Positions 1 through 8,544 of a stretch of DNA of 64,000 nucleotides are shown here, in pieces. The notes below the pieces were generated by a model, which was given only the letters and a program-made list of their open reading frames with translations, made no database searches and was not told the origin of the DNA. Position 1 is the stretch's first letter, and each line of letters begins with the position of its first letter. The stretch is from an uncultured Eubacterium sp. (GTDB taxonomy: Bacteria; Bacillota; Clostridia; Lachnospirales; Lachnospiraceae), in contig NZ_CALGRE010000045.1 of assembly GCF_937958975.1 (NCBI RefSeq), forward strand, positions 186,001 to 250,000, in the 5' to 3' direction. A program made the position numbers and the translations under genes.

Positions 1-79
1 TAGATAATTAGACATAAAATAAAAAAAGCACTTGCAATATAAAAAAGTGTATGGTAAAATATTTTCTGTTGCAAGACAA

Positions 80-151
80 TGGCCCATCGCCAAATGGTAA
101 GGCACTGGACTCTGACTCCAGCATTTCAAGGTTCGAATCCTTGTGGGCCAG
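80..151 (+). tRNA. tRNA-Gln (anticodon CTG)
   Basis: A full cloverleaf can be folded by eye. The acceptor arms TGGCCCA and TGGGCCA pair, the D arm is GCC/GGC, and the anticodon stem CTGGA/TCCAG closes the loop CTCTGAC, giving anticodon CTG for Gln codon CAG. The T arm is CAAGG-TTCGAAT-CCTTG. The discriminator base is G and no CCA is encoded. A hairpin terminator follows directly. Confidence 0.95.
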
Positions 152-157
152 TTACAC

Positions 158-187
158 ACAGTATCGGTTTTCGATACTGTTTTTTTT
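158..187 (+). terminator. Terminator after tRNA-Gln
   Basis: Stem ACAGTATCG/CGATACTGT with a short loop and a run of seven to eight T. It ends the tRNA transcript. Confidence 0.85.
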
Positions 188-206
188 ATTATATAGGAAA
201 GGTTTT

Positions 207-253
207 AAAAGTCCCCAATTGTTCAACATTATGTTGGGCAATTGAGGACTTTT
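207..253 (-). terminator. Terminator between tRNA and pfk
   Basis: Inverted repeat AAAAGTCC..CAATTG / CAATTG..GGACTTTT lying directly after the phosphofructokinase stop codon on the minus strand. The A/T-rich ends let it work in either direction. Confidence 0.7.
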
Positions 254-255
254 AA

Positions 256-1500
256 TTATTCGTCTATTTTGTTTGGAAATAGATGTGATATGTCTAAATA
301 ATCCGGAATACCTCTCTGATATTTTACTACGGGTTCTCCCAGAATAAGCGGGTATACATAATCGATAAATTCCTGTGTAACATTGTTTCCACGCTCGTTA
401 ATCCACGCTCTTGGAACATGTTTTACGAGGCCGGCAACGTTTTTTACGTCAGTATCACCCATATCTACGCTGTAAGGTTCATTTGTTTTTCTAATAGCCG
501 TAACCATCACACCGGTTTTTCCATTCAGGGCAGTATCTACGGCGTGGCGACCTAATCGGAAAGATTCTCCAATGTCAGTAATAGAGGACATATGGGCAGC
601 ACTTCTCTGCAAAATGTTAATTTCCACAGAACGTACCTTTACCTGAATATTTTGTTTGATAATATATTCAAGACATTTACCGGTGCCGCTGAGCTGGCTG
701 TGGCCAAATGTGTCTTCAACAGCAGATGTTGCACTAATGTAATTACCATCAGCATCTTTGATACCTTCTGATACTGCAATGACAACATTATTATATCTGT
801 CCATTGCAGCACGAACATCTTCGATAAATTGTTTTTCATCAAAAGCAACTTCCGGAAGATATATAAGATGTGGAGCAAAATTGTATTTGTTTCTTGCAAG
901 AACTGATGCTCCGGTAAGCCATCCGGCATCCCGCCCCATGATTTCAACAATCGTAACACTGTTAATAGGATAAATGGATGTATCATGTCCTATTTCTAAA
1001 AGTGTTGCTGCGACATATTTTGCTGCGGAACCATATCCTGGTGTATGGTCAGTGACGCATAAATCATTATCAATTGTTTTTGGAATGCCAATAATTTTAA
1101 TTTCCTGTCCGATTGCTTTGGCATAAGTGTTTAGCTTGTCCACAGTGTCCATGGAATCATTTCCACCGATATAGAAAAAAGCATCAATCTCATATTTTTC
1201 AAATTTATTAAAAATATATGCATAAGGCGCATCATCTTCTGTGTAATCGGGAAGCTGATAGCGGCAAGAACCTAAATACATAGATGGAGACTTTTTTAGA
1301 AGTTCAATAAACATGGGGATTTCTTCTACTTTTTGAGATAAATCCATAAGTCTCCCATTGAGAAGACCTTGTACACCGTTTAACGAACCATAAATTTTAT
1401 TAAATTGTTTACTATCTATGGTACCTTGAATTACACCTGCCAGACTGGCATTAATAGCAACTGTAGGGCCACCTGATTGGGCAACTAAGCAATTTCTCAT
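256..1500 (-). CDS. Diphosphate-dependent phosphofructokinase
   Basis: Glycolytic enzyme converting fructose-6-phosphate to fructose-1,6-bisphosphate in the cytosol. It shows the PFK signatures: N-terminal SGGPTVAIN, GGNDS near residue 110 and PKTIDND near residue 140. In the PFK family, Asp at the fourth position of the GGD(G/D) loop and Lys in PKTIDND mark PPi-using enzymes, so pyrophosphate is the likely phosphoryl donor. The ATG at 1500 is preferred because GGAGG lies just upstream. An ATG eight codons earlier lacks a Shine-Dalgarno sequence. About 414 residues is usual for the group. It is monocistronic, with its own promoter and terminator. Confidence 0.9.
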   Translation of the reverse strand: MRNCLVAQSGGPTVAINASLAGVIQGTIDSKQFNKIYGSLNGVQGLLNGRLMDLSQKVEEIPMFIELLKKSPSMYLGSCRYQLPDYTEDDAPYAYIFNKFEKYEIDAFFYIGGNDSMDTVDKLNTYAKAIGQEIKIIGIPKTIDNDLCVTDHTPGYGSAAKYVAATLLEIGHDTSIYPINSVTIVEIMGRDAGWLTGASVLARNKYNFAPHLIYLPEVAFDEKQFIEDVRAAMDRYNNVVIAVSEGIKDADGNYISATSAVEDTFGHSQLSGTGKCLEYIIKQNIQVKVRSVEINILQRSAAHMSSITDIGESFRLGRHAVDTALNGKTGVMVTAIRKTNEPYSVDMGDTDVKNVAGLVKHVPRAWINERGNNVTQEFIDYVYPLILGEPVVKYQRGIPDYLDISHLFPNKIDE

Positions 1501-1533
1501 TTGATTTCCTCCGATTTTTGTCATTTAGGTATA

Positions 1534-1562
1534 AGTATAACCCAGATTATAATAAAAACCAA
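1534..1562 (-). promoter_or_regulatory. Sigma-A-type promoter for pfk
   Basis: Reading the minus strand: -35 TTGGTT, 17-bp spacer, -10 TATACT. It lies about 35 bp upstream of the preferred ATG. Confidence 0.6.
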
Positions 1563-1584
1563 TATAAAATAATGAAAAAGAAGA

Positions 1585-1627
1585 GGGTTATCGCTTTTAT
1601 GATTTTAAATCAATAATGCGATAACCC
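1585..1627 (-). terminator. Hairpin between island and pfk
   Basis: Stem GGGTTATCGC/GCGATAACCC. On the minus strand it is followed by a T-rich stretch, so it can stop leftward transcripts coming from the recombinase island. A second hairpin (ACCGTTTT/AAAACGGT) lies at 1642-1669. The rest of 1628-1858 holds no convincing gene, only repeated TCGA-containing motifs. Confidence 0.55.
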
Positions 1628-1858
1628 CATCTTAATTTATTACCGTTTTTATACAACGACCAAAACGGTATTGAAACTCATTTAACCCCAGAGGAAACTA
1701 TATCATTATTTTTATAGCCCAACAACTATTTTCGCACGACTTATTTCGACGCTTTTTCTTTATTTGTCGTAATAAATATGAAAATGTCGATTTATTCCGA
1801 AAATGGAAGGCAGATAAATTAAAAATATAGTTTTTAAGATATTGGCAAAATCTTTATG

Positions 1859-1981
1859 CTAGCAGTTTTTTACACAGCCACTCGGATTAAAGGCATAGAA
1901 ATTCTTTTTGTTCAGGTCTTCATTAATTAATCTTAAAGCCTCACTGTAGCAGGACTCTTGAAGTAATAGATTAAAAAAAAT
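1859..1981 (-). pseudogene. Orphan C-terminal coding fragment after the recombinase
   Basis: In the same frame as the serine recombinase and directly after its TAG stop, an open stretch encodes about 40 residues rich in coding-like codons (LLQESCYSEALRLINED, then NPSGCVKNC) and ends at TAG. No start codon or ribosome-binding site precedes it. It may be the 3' remnant of a gene cut by insertion, or an older recombinase-family tail cut off by a stop. I do not recognise the parent family. Confidence 0.4.
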
Positions 1982-3499
1982 CTATATATTCCAATCTATC
2001 TCAATTTTACCATTACTAATATGTATTACTCTAATCAATATATCTACAACATATGTCTTATCATCAAAAGAAGTCTTTTCCCAATTCTCTACATGGTTTT
2101 GCACGATATTGATATTATCTTCCTTTGACTTATTTGTCATAATTATATTTTCTTGTTCAAGTAATCTTTTCTGTTGGTCTAGTTCCTTAACTTTGTTATT
2201 AATGTAATCCATTAATACATCATTTGCATTCAGCACTTTTTCCAGAAGTTTGTTTATTTCCTCTGTCATCTGAATAATCTTTGTCTCATTGCTCTGAACT
2301 TTTGGATTTATCATTTTCTTTGAATAATCAGATAGTGTTTTAAATTCTGCCAGTTTCTCTTTGATAGCCTTAAAAACATAATCTTCCAACAAATCCATGT
2401 AAATACTGCCACCTGTACCCTTGCACATTCCTGTAGCCTCTTTATTGCTACATACACCATATCTGTTCCATTTAGTTCTTGCCTTTCTTACTACAATGGC
2501 ATATCCACAATTACCACATTTGATTTTTCCTACTAACCAAGAATTTCTTCCTTTTCCTGACGTAGCACTTTGCTGATTGCTTAAACAACGCAGTCTACAA
2601 GCCAACCATATTTCAGAGGAAATAAATCCTTGATGTGGTGCTAACACAATTTCTTTATCTGTTAAGTCACATTGCTTTCTTGACTTTGATACTGTCCCTT
2701 GATATAAATAACAGCCTTGCCCTTTAAATTCTGATACATCATTGATAATGTTTGCACCCTGACTTTTGAAAAATTCATATACAGATAAATCTGACTGTAC
2801 ATATATTGGATTTCTCAACATTTCACTTAACCTTGCCGAACTCCAGTCTCTACCTCTTTTAGGTCGTATATTGTTAGCAACAAGGTATCTCACTACTTCA
2901 TTTAATGAGTTTTTCCTATCTGCATACATTGAATAAATCAACTTTAAGTGTGAACTTTCTTCTTCGTCAGCGACAAATTTGGAAGTTTTAATTCCGTCAA
3001 TAATGGTATCTACTTTTTTAAATCCATAAGGGATTTTTCCCCCCATATAAAAGCCTTTTCTACTTCTTGAATGATATGCATCTGATACCCTTTCTTGAAT
3101 TGTTTCTCTTTCCAATTGAGCAAACACAATACAGATATTAAGCATTGCCCTACCCACTGGTGTGCTTGTGTCAAATTTTTCTGTTGTGGAAACAAATTCT
3201 ACATTATACTGTTCAAAAATTTGCATCAGATTAGCGAAATCTAAAATCGAACGACTGATACGGTCAAGTTTATAAACAATTACCCTTTTTATTAATCCTT
3301 GTTTTATATCTTCCAATAATTTCTCAAAATTGGGTCTGTTTAAATCTTTACCACTGTACCCTTTATCTTTATAAGTCTTAAAGGCATTACCTTTCGTTTC
3401 ATATTCGCAAATTTGCAGTTGGCTTTCTATAGATATGCTGTCTTTCTTATCAATTGACTGTCTAGCATATAAAGCGTCATATTTCATACCTTCATACAT
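1982..3499 (-). CDS. Large serine recombinase
   Basis: Site-specific recombinase of 505 residues that would integrate and excise the surrounding island. Order of domains: resolvase catalytic domain (YARQS with nucleophile Ser15; YKLDRISRS near residue 75), recombinase domain (residues about 170-290), zinc beta-ribbon with CGNCG and a second Cys pair (about 325-365), then a C-terminal coiled coil. This is the layout of large serine integrases and TnpX-like transposases. AGGAGG lies just upstream of the ATG at 3499. Unlike tyrosine integrases it would leave only a very short core identity at its att sites, so the island ends cannot be fixed from sequence alone. Confidence 0.92.
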   Translation of the reverse strand: MYEGMKYDALYARQSIDKKDSISIESQLQICEYETKGNAFKTYKDKGYSGKDLNRPNFEKLLEDIKQGLIKRVIVYKLDRISRSILDFANLMQIFEQYNVEFVSTTEKFDTSTPVGRAMLNICIVFAQLERETIQERVSDAYHSRSRKGFYMGGKIPYGFKKVDTIIDGIKTSKFVADEEESSHLKLIYSMYADRKNSLNEVVRYLVANNIRPKRGRDWSSARLSEMLRNPIYVQSDLSVYEFFKSQGANIINDVSEFKGQGCYLYQGTVSKSRKQCDLTDKEIVLAPHQGFISSEIWLACRLRCLSNQQSATSGKGRNSWLVGKIKCGNCGYAIVVRKARTKWNRYGVCSNKEATGMCKGTGGSIYMDLLEDYVFKAIKEKLAEFKTLSDYSKKMINPKVQSNETKIIQMTEEINKLLEKVLNANDVLMDYINNKVKELDQQKRLLEQENIIMTNKSKEDNINIVQNHVENWEKTSFDDKTYVVDILIRVIHISNGKIEIDWNI

Positions 3500-3577
3500 C
3501 GTCTACCTCCTGCTACGATGTATAAAAATATCTTACCGCCAGACAAAATTATACACCATAGAATAAATAAATTCAAT

Positions 3578-3841
3578 TTAAATGACATACTTGCTAAATA
3601 TTTTGAACAGTTGCTTTTCTATCTCTTTTTTCTTCGATTTTTTATTCTCTTTTGGATAATAATTAATCACCTCAAATTCCATACTATCCTTTTTGATTGT
3701 CTCTTTTGTGATTTTATAATCTTTTTCATCATGTACTAAATTATTAGAATTGATATTTTCTACTTTATCCACAAGCACCGCCCCATTTCTTTTATACAAA
3801 AATATGTCAAACGCATAATGAATATGCAATTTTTCAGCCAA
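3578..3841 (-). CDS. Hypothetical protein, possibly 5'-truncated
   Basis: 87 codons ending 78 bp before the recombinase start. The only usable start is TTG at 3841, with no good ribosome-binding site and an in-frame stop shortly upstream, so this may be a 3' remnant. The C-terminal third is Lys-rich (KENKKSKKKE). I do not recognise a family. Confidence 0.35.
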   Translation of the reverse strand: MAEKLHIHYAFDIFLYKRNGAVLVDKVENINSNNLVHDEKDYKITKETIKKDSMEFEVINYYPKENKKSKKKEIEKQLFKIFSKYVI

Positions 3842-4059
3842 AAGGTAAAAGAGTACTCATTTTATAATAGCTACTATCATTGTCCTATATTTTTTATGTA
3901 AATTGCTGATATATGCGTTTTTGGTATATGAAACTTTCGTAAAATGAAAATGTCGAATAAGAAGTGTTTTTCATTTTTTATATAATTTTATGCGATTTTC
4001 GTATATATCCACAAAAGTAAAAATGCTAGTAATAATATCCTCATCAAGGGGTGGTGTAA

Positions 4060-4340
4060 ATGTATTCACGTGTTCGGGAGATTTGAGAATTGATAATGAT
4101 ATTAAGCAGATAGTAATTGCAAGATTATTGAATGTAAGTCAGGCAACTTATTCACGTTATGAAACTGGAGATTTGGAAATCCCAATATCAGCATTTATAA
4201 AACTGGCAGAATTTTATAATACAAGTATTGATTATTTAGTAGGTATAACAGATGAAAAAGAAGCATATAAAAGAGTAAAAACTATGGTAAGGACTGGTTC
4301 TAGTCACACAAGACACCACAAATCAATACGACAGCCATAA
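4060..4340 (+). pseudogene. XRE-family regulator with a frameshift near the start
   Basis: GGGGTGG precedes ATG at 4060, which reads MYSRVREI and then stops. One base later in frame the coding resumes as an XRE helix-turn-helix (LLNVSQATYSRYETGDLEIP, then SIDYLVGITDE). Restoring one G in CGGGAGATTTGAG would give a continuous MYSRVRE-D-LRIDND protein. The gene is thus broken by a one-base deletion, or the sequence has an error. It would have been the island regulator upstream of the replication-relaxation gene. Confidence 0.65.
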
Positions 4341-4390
4341 ACGTTTTATCTAAAACCCTTGTAATTACTTATGTTTTATTTATCTTTATC

Positions 4391-4451
4391 CCCATGAAGT
4401 GATAGTGTGGTCTCGGCTATACTACCCGAGACCACACTATCACTTCATGGG
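4391..4451. repeat. Perfect 26-bp inverted repeat, 9-nt loop
   Basis: Arms at 4391-4416 and 4426-4451 are perfect reverse complements, starting CCCATGAAGTG and ending CTTCATGGG. There is no T-run on either side, so it is not a standard terminator. A looser inverted repeat (TTATTTATCTTTAT / ATAAAGATAAATA) flanks it. It lies about 110 bp before the replication-relaxation gene, a place that suits a transfer or replication origin. That role is inference. Confidence 0.85.
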
Positions 4452-4559
4452 TAGATATTTATTTTAACAAATAAATAATCATATAAAGATAAATATACAT
4501 ACATACTTACTCGTGTTTTAGATACGTTGGCTGTGATTTTTTGGTGTCTTGTTTAGTAG

Positions 4560-5207
4560 GTGGTGGTGCGTATTAAGTTAGTTGAGAGAGATTATGTGGT
4601 GTTTCGTGAGGTCGAGCGTTGGAGATATTGTCTTGGCAGGCATATTAAGATTTTGGCAGGATTTCCAAGTCAGAGAAGTTGTGACAGACGTTTAAAAGTC
4701 TTGCTTGAGATGGGTTTCCTTAATAGAAAAAAGATAATATATGGCGTTCCCTCAATATACACCCTGCCTTTTAAAGCAAAAATGTTAATTGGAGCAAATA
4801 AAAGGCAGGACAAAATCAGACTTGATAATATCATACATGATATTGCTGTTTTAGATACAGCAATATACATGATGTCAAAATATAATATCAGCCTGTCAGA
4901 TATACAGACAGAAAAACAGTTACATTCCAAAGATGGTTTTAGTATTAGAAAACATCAGCCTGATTTTGTTTTCACAAAAGATAACAAAACATACTGTGTC
5001 GAAGTTGAACTTACGTTGAAAGCAAAAGACAGATTAGAAAATAATATCAAATCAAATTTTCTTAACTTTGATATTCAAATATGGGTTTTAGAAGATAACC
5101 CGAAATTAATCAGAGTAATCAAAGATAATAAATTACAATACCCCAATATAGAAATTACAGATATTAAGGAAGTGAGAAACTATGTTGAATTTAGAAACAA
5201 TAATTAA
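4560..5207 (+). CDS. Replication-relaxation family protein
   Basis: 215 residues. An N-terminal winged-helix-like region (about 10-75: DYVVFREVERWRYCLG, RSCDRRLKVLLEMGFL) is followed by an alpha/beta part with a nuclease-like motif (IRKHQPDFVF, then YCVEVELTLK). This layout is known from the replication-relaxation family encoded next to TraG/FtsK-like ATPases in Gram-positive mobile elements. The start is one of three consecutive GTG codons at 4560-4568 after TAGGTGG. It runs into the ATPase gene with overlap of the latter's likely original start, so the two are co-transcribed. Confidence 0.7.
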   Translation: MVVRIKLVERDYVVFREVERWRYCLGRHIKILAGFPSQRSCDRRLKVLLEMGFLNRKKIIYGVPSIYTLPFKAKMLIGANKRQDKIRLDNIIHDIAVLDTAIYMMSKYNISLSDIQTEKQLHSKDGFSIRKHQPDFVFTKDNKTYCVEVELTLKAKDRLENNIKSNFLNFDIQIWVLEDNPKLIRVIKDNKLQYPNIEITDIKEVRNYVEFRNNN

Positions 5208-5212
5208 AATGA

Positions 5213-6613
5213 GTGAACGGATTATATAAACACCCAGCATTAACATTTGTTTTACTTTCAATTATTCCAGTGGCAATTATTATAAGGGAAATGTCAAAGG
5301 AACATTTAATCAATAAATATTTTAATTTTTCAAAGGAGTTAAAAAAAGTGAGAGGTAATAAAAATAGGAACAACCAAAAGCAAAAAAGAAATATTGAAAA
5401 CTCAACATTTATCGGTTGGACAAGTGGTAAAAAGCCCATTTATACTCCAGACAATGCAAAGCACATTTTTGTATGTGGTACAACAGGCAGTGGCAAGACC
5501 GTTACACTGTCTAATTATATCAAAAGTGGAATTGACAAAGACTACCCAATGCTAATTATAGACGGCAAAGGAGACACAGGACAAGGTTCTATGATAGAAA
5601 TTGTTAAAAGACTGAAAGGCAAAAAAAGACTATATGTCATTAACCTTACAAACCCTTTAAAGTCAGACAGATACAATCCTTTTCAAAATGCTACTCCAAC
5701 CATTGCAAAAGATATGTTAATTAACATGACCGACTGGAGCGAAGAACATTATAAACTAAACACAGAAAGATATTTACAAAGACTAATTAATTTACTTGTA
5801 AAAGCAGATATAAGATTATCTTTTAAAAGCATTGTATCAAATATGAGTATTGATAAATTTACAAGCATAAGCAGACTTTTAGTAAAGAACGAAATCATTA
5901 CAAAGGAAGAACACGCACAAAATCTTGAACTTGCTGGGACAAGTGGAAAAATAGCCGAAAGTGCCATTGCAAGATTTAGTCTGATAGAAGAAAGCGAACT
6001 TGGATATATCTTTGATGAAAACGGAATTGACATATACACAGCATTACAGGAAAACGCAATTATATTATTTATTTTAAACCCTCTGATATTTCCTGAAACT
6101 TCCCCACTGATAGGAAGATTACTTTTAATAGACAGCAAAAAAGCAGTCAGCAATATGTTTTTACATAACCAGTCAAGAACATTTTTTATTATGGACGAAA
6201 TCAACAGTTACGCCTCTCCTGCACTTATTGATCTTGTAAACAAGAGCCGAAGTGCAGGCGTAACCTGTATACTTGCAACCCAAAGTTTATCAGACCTTGA
6301 CTTTGCAGTAAATGAAGCATTTAAAGAGCAGATAATAGAAAACTGCAACAATTACATTGTCATGAGACAAAACAGTTCTATAAACAGTGAACATTGGGCG
6401 AATATATTAGGAACAAGAAACACTTTAGAAGTAACATACCAGTTAGCACAACAGAACGCTGTCACTTCTGAAACTGGTTATGGTTCGGCAAGACGAGTAC
6501 GAGAATACTACTACCACCCTGACGATATTAAGACATTAAAAACAGGGCAGGCAATTTATCTATCAAAAGATAATAATTATCATAGTAAGGTTATTATAAA
6601 TAAGCCTGTTTAG
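5213..6613 (+). CDS. TraG/VirD4/HerA-type DNA-transfer ATPase
   Basis: 466 residues. An N-terminal membrane segment (LTFVLLSIIPVAIII) is followed by a P-loop ATPase with Walker A GTTGSGKTVT near residue 90 and Walker B TFFIMDEINS near 325, then a sensor region (ILATQSLSDL). Such proteins couple DNA to a conjugation channel or pump DNA. A GTG at 5213 opens the long frame but has no ribosome-binding site. An ATG at 5182 after AAGGAAG reads MLNLETIIKMSERII and stops, consistent with a one-base indel near codon 12 that split the natural start from the body. No relaxase or VirB4 is nearby, so the island cannot transfer unaided. Confidence 0.8.
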   Translation: MNGLYKHPALTFVLLSIIPVAIIIREMSKEHLINKYFNFSKELKKVRGNKNRNNQKQKRNIENSTFIGWTSGKKPIYTPDNAKHIFVCGTTGSGKTVTLSNYIKSGIDKDYPMLIIDGKGDTGQGSMIEIVKRLKGKKRLYVINLTNPLKSDRYNPFQNATPTIAKDMLINMTDWSEEHYKLNTERYLQRLINLLVKADIRLSFKSIVSNMSIDKFTSISRLLVKNEIITKEEHAQNLELAGTSGKIAESAIARFSLIEESELGYIFDENGIDIYTALQENAIILFILNPLIFPETSPLIGRLLLIDSKKAVSNMFLHNQSRTFFIMDEINSYASPALIDLVNKSRSAGVTCILATQSLSDLDFAVNEAFKEQIIENCNNYIVMRQNSSINSEHWANILGTRNTLEVTYQLAQQNAVTSETGYGSARRVREYYYHPDDIKTLKTGQAIYLSKDNNYHSKVIINKPV

Positions 6614-6706
6614 TATTAACAACATAGAATATTTTGATTAGTAAAAGTTTAACAATATACAAGATAAAATAGCTAAATTATGTGGTTATATTTAATAATA
6701 TTTGGT

Positions 6707-6735
6707 TTGACAAAATATGCATTTTTTTATAAAAT
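6707..6735 (+). promoter_or_regulatory. Promoter of the Nudix operon
   Basis: TTGACA, 17-bp spacer, TAAAAT, about 50 bp upstream of the Nudix ATG, which has its own AGGAGG. It gives the three-gene cargo a transcription start separate from the transfer genes. Confidence 0.7.
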
Positions 6736-6783
6736 TATATATATTAAAAGGGGTAAAAGTATTGATTTAATAGGAGGTATAAT

Positions 6784-7395
6784 ATGTCAAAATATACACA
6801 TACAATACCAATAACTGCTATTGTAGAAAATAATGGACAATTTTTGTTTATAAAGCGTTCTCGTTTTGAAAAAAATATGGCAGGTAAATGGGTTTTCCCT
6901 GGTGGAAAAGTAGAAAAAAATGAAGATGTTATAGCAGCTTTATATAGGGAATTAAAAGAAGAAACAGGGTTGATATTTACAGATGAATTTGCATTCTTGT
7001 CTTCTTATCATTTTCTTCGTGCGGAAGATAATTCATCTTCACAAGGTTTTGTTTTTTTAGTACGTTCAGAAAATAGAGATATAAAAATAGATTCTAGTAT
7101 AGAAGAATATAGATGGATAAATCCTGAAGAAATTGTTGATTTTAAATTTAGTTATGCACCTATTAATGATTTTGAATTAGAAACAAAAGTGACAATTCCA
7201 GGTATGGAAGTGCATGTTAGAAATGCATTGATTATTATTAAAAAAGGATTATTTTTGAATAGGCATATATTTTCAGTTACTGAATATCAACAAGACAAAT
7301 GTACAATGAATAAAGAATATTTGAGAAACCTAAAAAATACTTCTAATATAGAAGAATTTTTTCAAAGTAATAGCATATTACCACATTTAAAATAG
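6784..7395 (+). CDS. Nudix hydrolase (cargo operon gene 1)
   Basis: 203 residues. A complete Nudix box runs from residue 41 to 63 (Gly41, Glu47, Arg55-Glu56, Glu59-Glu60, Gly62), so pyrophosphatase chemistry on a nucleoside-diphosphate-linked substrate is expected. The approach FPGGK and N-terminal ITAIVENNGQFL strand are typical. Residues after about 135 form an extra C-terminal part (NDFELETKV, HVRNALIIIKKG) not needed for the fold. AGGAGG precedes the ATG. The stop is 12 bp from the next gene and the spacing repeats downstream, so the three genes form one unit. The substrate cannot be read from sequence. Confidence 0.85.
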   Translation: MSKYTHTIPITAIVENNGQFLFIKRSRFEKNMAGKWVFPGGKVEKNEDVIAALYRELKEETGLIFTDEFAFLSSYHFLRAEDNSSSQGFVFLVRSENRDIKIDSSIEEYRWINPEEIVDFKFSYAPINDFELETKVTIPGMEVHVRNALIIIKKGLFLNRHIFSVTEYQQDKCTMNKEYLRNLKNTSNIEEFFQSNSILPHLK

Positions 7396-7407
7396 AGGAT
7401 TTAGAGT

Positions 7408-8532
7408 ATGGATATAGAGACTTTTAATTATATAGATAATTTGATATCAAAATATAAAGATACTTGGAAAGATTTTGAGTTTGTCTCATTAACAGAATTA
7501 AATAATAATATACCAGATGATAGTGAAGAAATTAATTTCTCAAAACTATTAAAAAAAATGAAGGGAATATTTCCTGTTGAATTATATAATTTAATAAAAG
7601 AGTACAAACCAGCTTTGAAATTAACCTTTGAAGATGAAGAACATTCTACGAAAAGGTATGAGAATAATGGTTGGCACAAAATAGCAGAGGAAATTAATTT
7701 GCCAACTCCTCATCTCGCAAATTATGAGTGGAGATATACAGAAGAAAGTGCTAATAAAATAGTTGACTATATATTAAATACAGAAAACAAAAAAATTAAT
7801 ATATGTTGCTTAGGTACACCTACTATTGCTTTGGAATTAATCAATAGAGGTCATTTTGTAACACTTTTGGATATAAACAATCCATTAATAGATTGTATCA
7901 AAAAAATATATGATGAGACAAAAATTGAATGTATTACATATGATGCTCAAAAAAATATACCACAAAGATTAATAAATAAATTTGATATAATATTAATTAA
8001 TCCTCCTTGGTATTTAGATTACTATGAATTATTTATTTCAAGAGCATTACAACTGATGAAAGAGGAAGGCGGTGAAATAATTCTTCCGTTCTTTCAACCA
8101 TTATCAAGACATACAGCTCTACAGGATTTATTATGCTTAGAAAAATATATTGAGGAGTCAATTTGTAACAAAATTTCTTCACTTGGATATATAGAATTTG
8201 AAACTCCAACCTTTGAAAAAAGAATTTTGCAAAAGAATGGCATATCAATATGTGATAATTGGAGAAATGCAGAGATAGTAAAACTTACTTATGATAAAAA
8301 TATGATAATTCCAATTCAAGAAGAGAAAATTTTAGAAAAAAAGAATTGGGTAAGATTTTATGATGAAAAAACAAAATCATATTTTGTAATAGATGCACTA
8401 AATATGATTAATAAAGATTTTCAGTTAGAAAGTGCTCAAAGTAGTTTTTTAGAAAATATAAGTAGAAAAGAAATTGAAAATCTGAAAATTGATATTTGGG
8501 ATAATCGGAATAAAATAATATTTTTTAATTAA
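7408..8532 (+). CDS. Class I SAM-binding-fold enzyme (cargo operon gene 2)
   Basis: 374 residues. The first 110 look helical and unassigned. Then come a Rossmann-type motif I (NICCLGTPTIALEL, about 131-144), an acidic motif II (LLDIN, 153-157) and NPPW (198-201). The order and spacing, including the preceding EWRYTEESANKIV, recall the DUF43/BpsA-type fold (branched-chain aminopropyltransferase) as much as amino-methyltransferases, where (N/D)PP(Y/W/F) binds the amino group attacked. So the substrate may be DNA, RNA or a small amine. It lies between the Nudix and metallophosphoesterase genes with 12-bp gaps. Codon use is very A/T-rich, as in its partners. Confidence 0.7.
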   Translation: MDIETFNYIDNLISKYKDTWKDFEFVSLTELNNNIPDDSEEINFSKLLKKMKGIFPVELYNLIKEYKPALKLTFEDEEHSTKRYENNGWHKIAEEINLPTPHLANYEWRYTEESANKIVDYILNTENKKINICCLGTPTIALELINRGHFVTLLDINNPLIDCIKKIYDETKIECITYDAQKNIPQRLINKFDIILINPPWYLDYYELFISRALQLMKEEGGEIILPFFQPLSRHTALQDLLCLEKYIEESICNKISSLGYIEFETPTFEKRILQKNGISICDNWRNAEIVKLTYDKNMIIPIQEEKILEKKNWVRFYDEKTKSYFVIDALNMINKDFQLESAQSSFLENISRKEIENLKIDIWDNRNKIIFFN

Positions 8533-8544
8533 GTAGGAAAAAGT

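Noticed and set aside
639..986. Open frames of 70-115 codons inside the phosphofructokinase gene
   Set aside because: They lie wholly in another frame or strand of a clear gene, lack ribosome sites and have no protein-like pattern.
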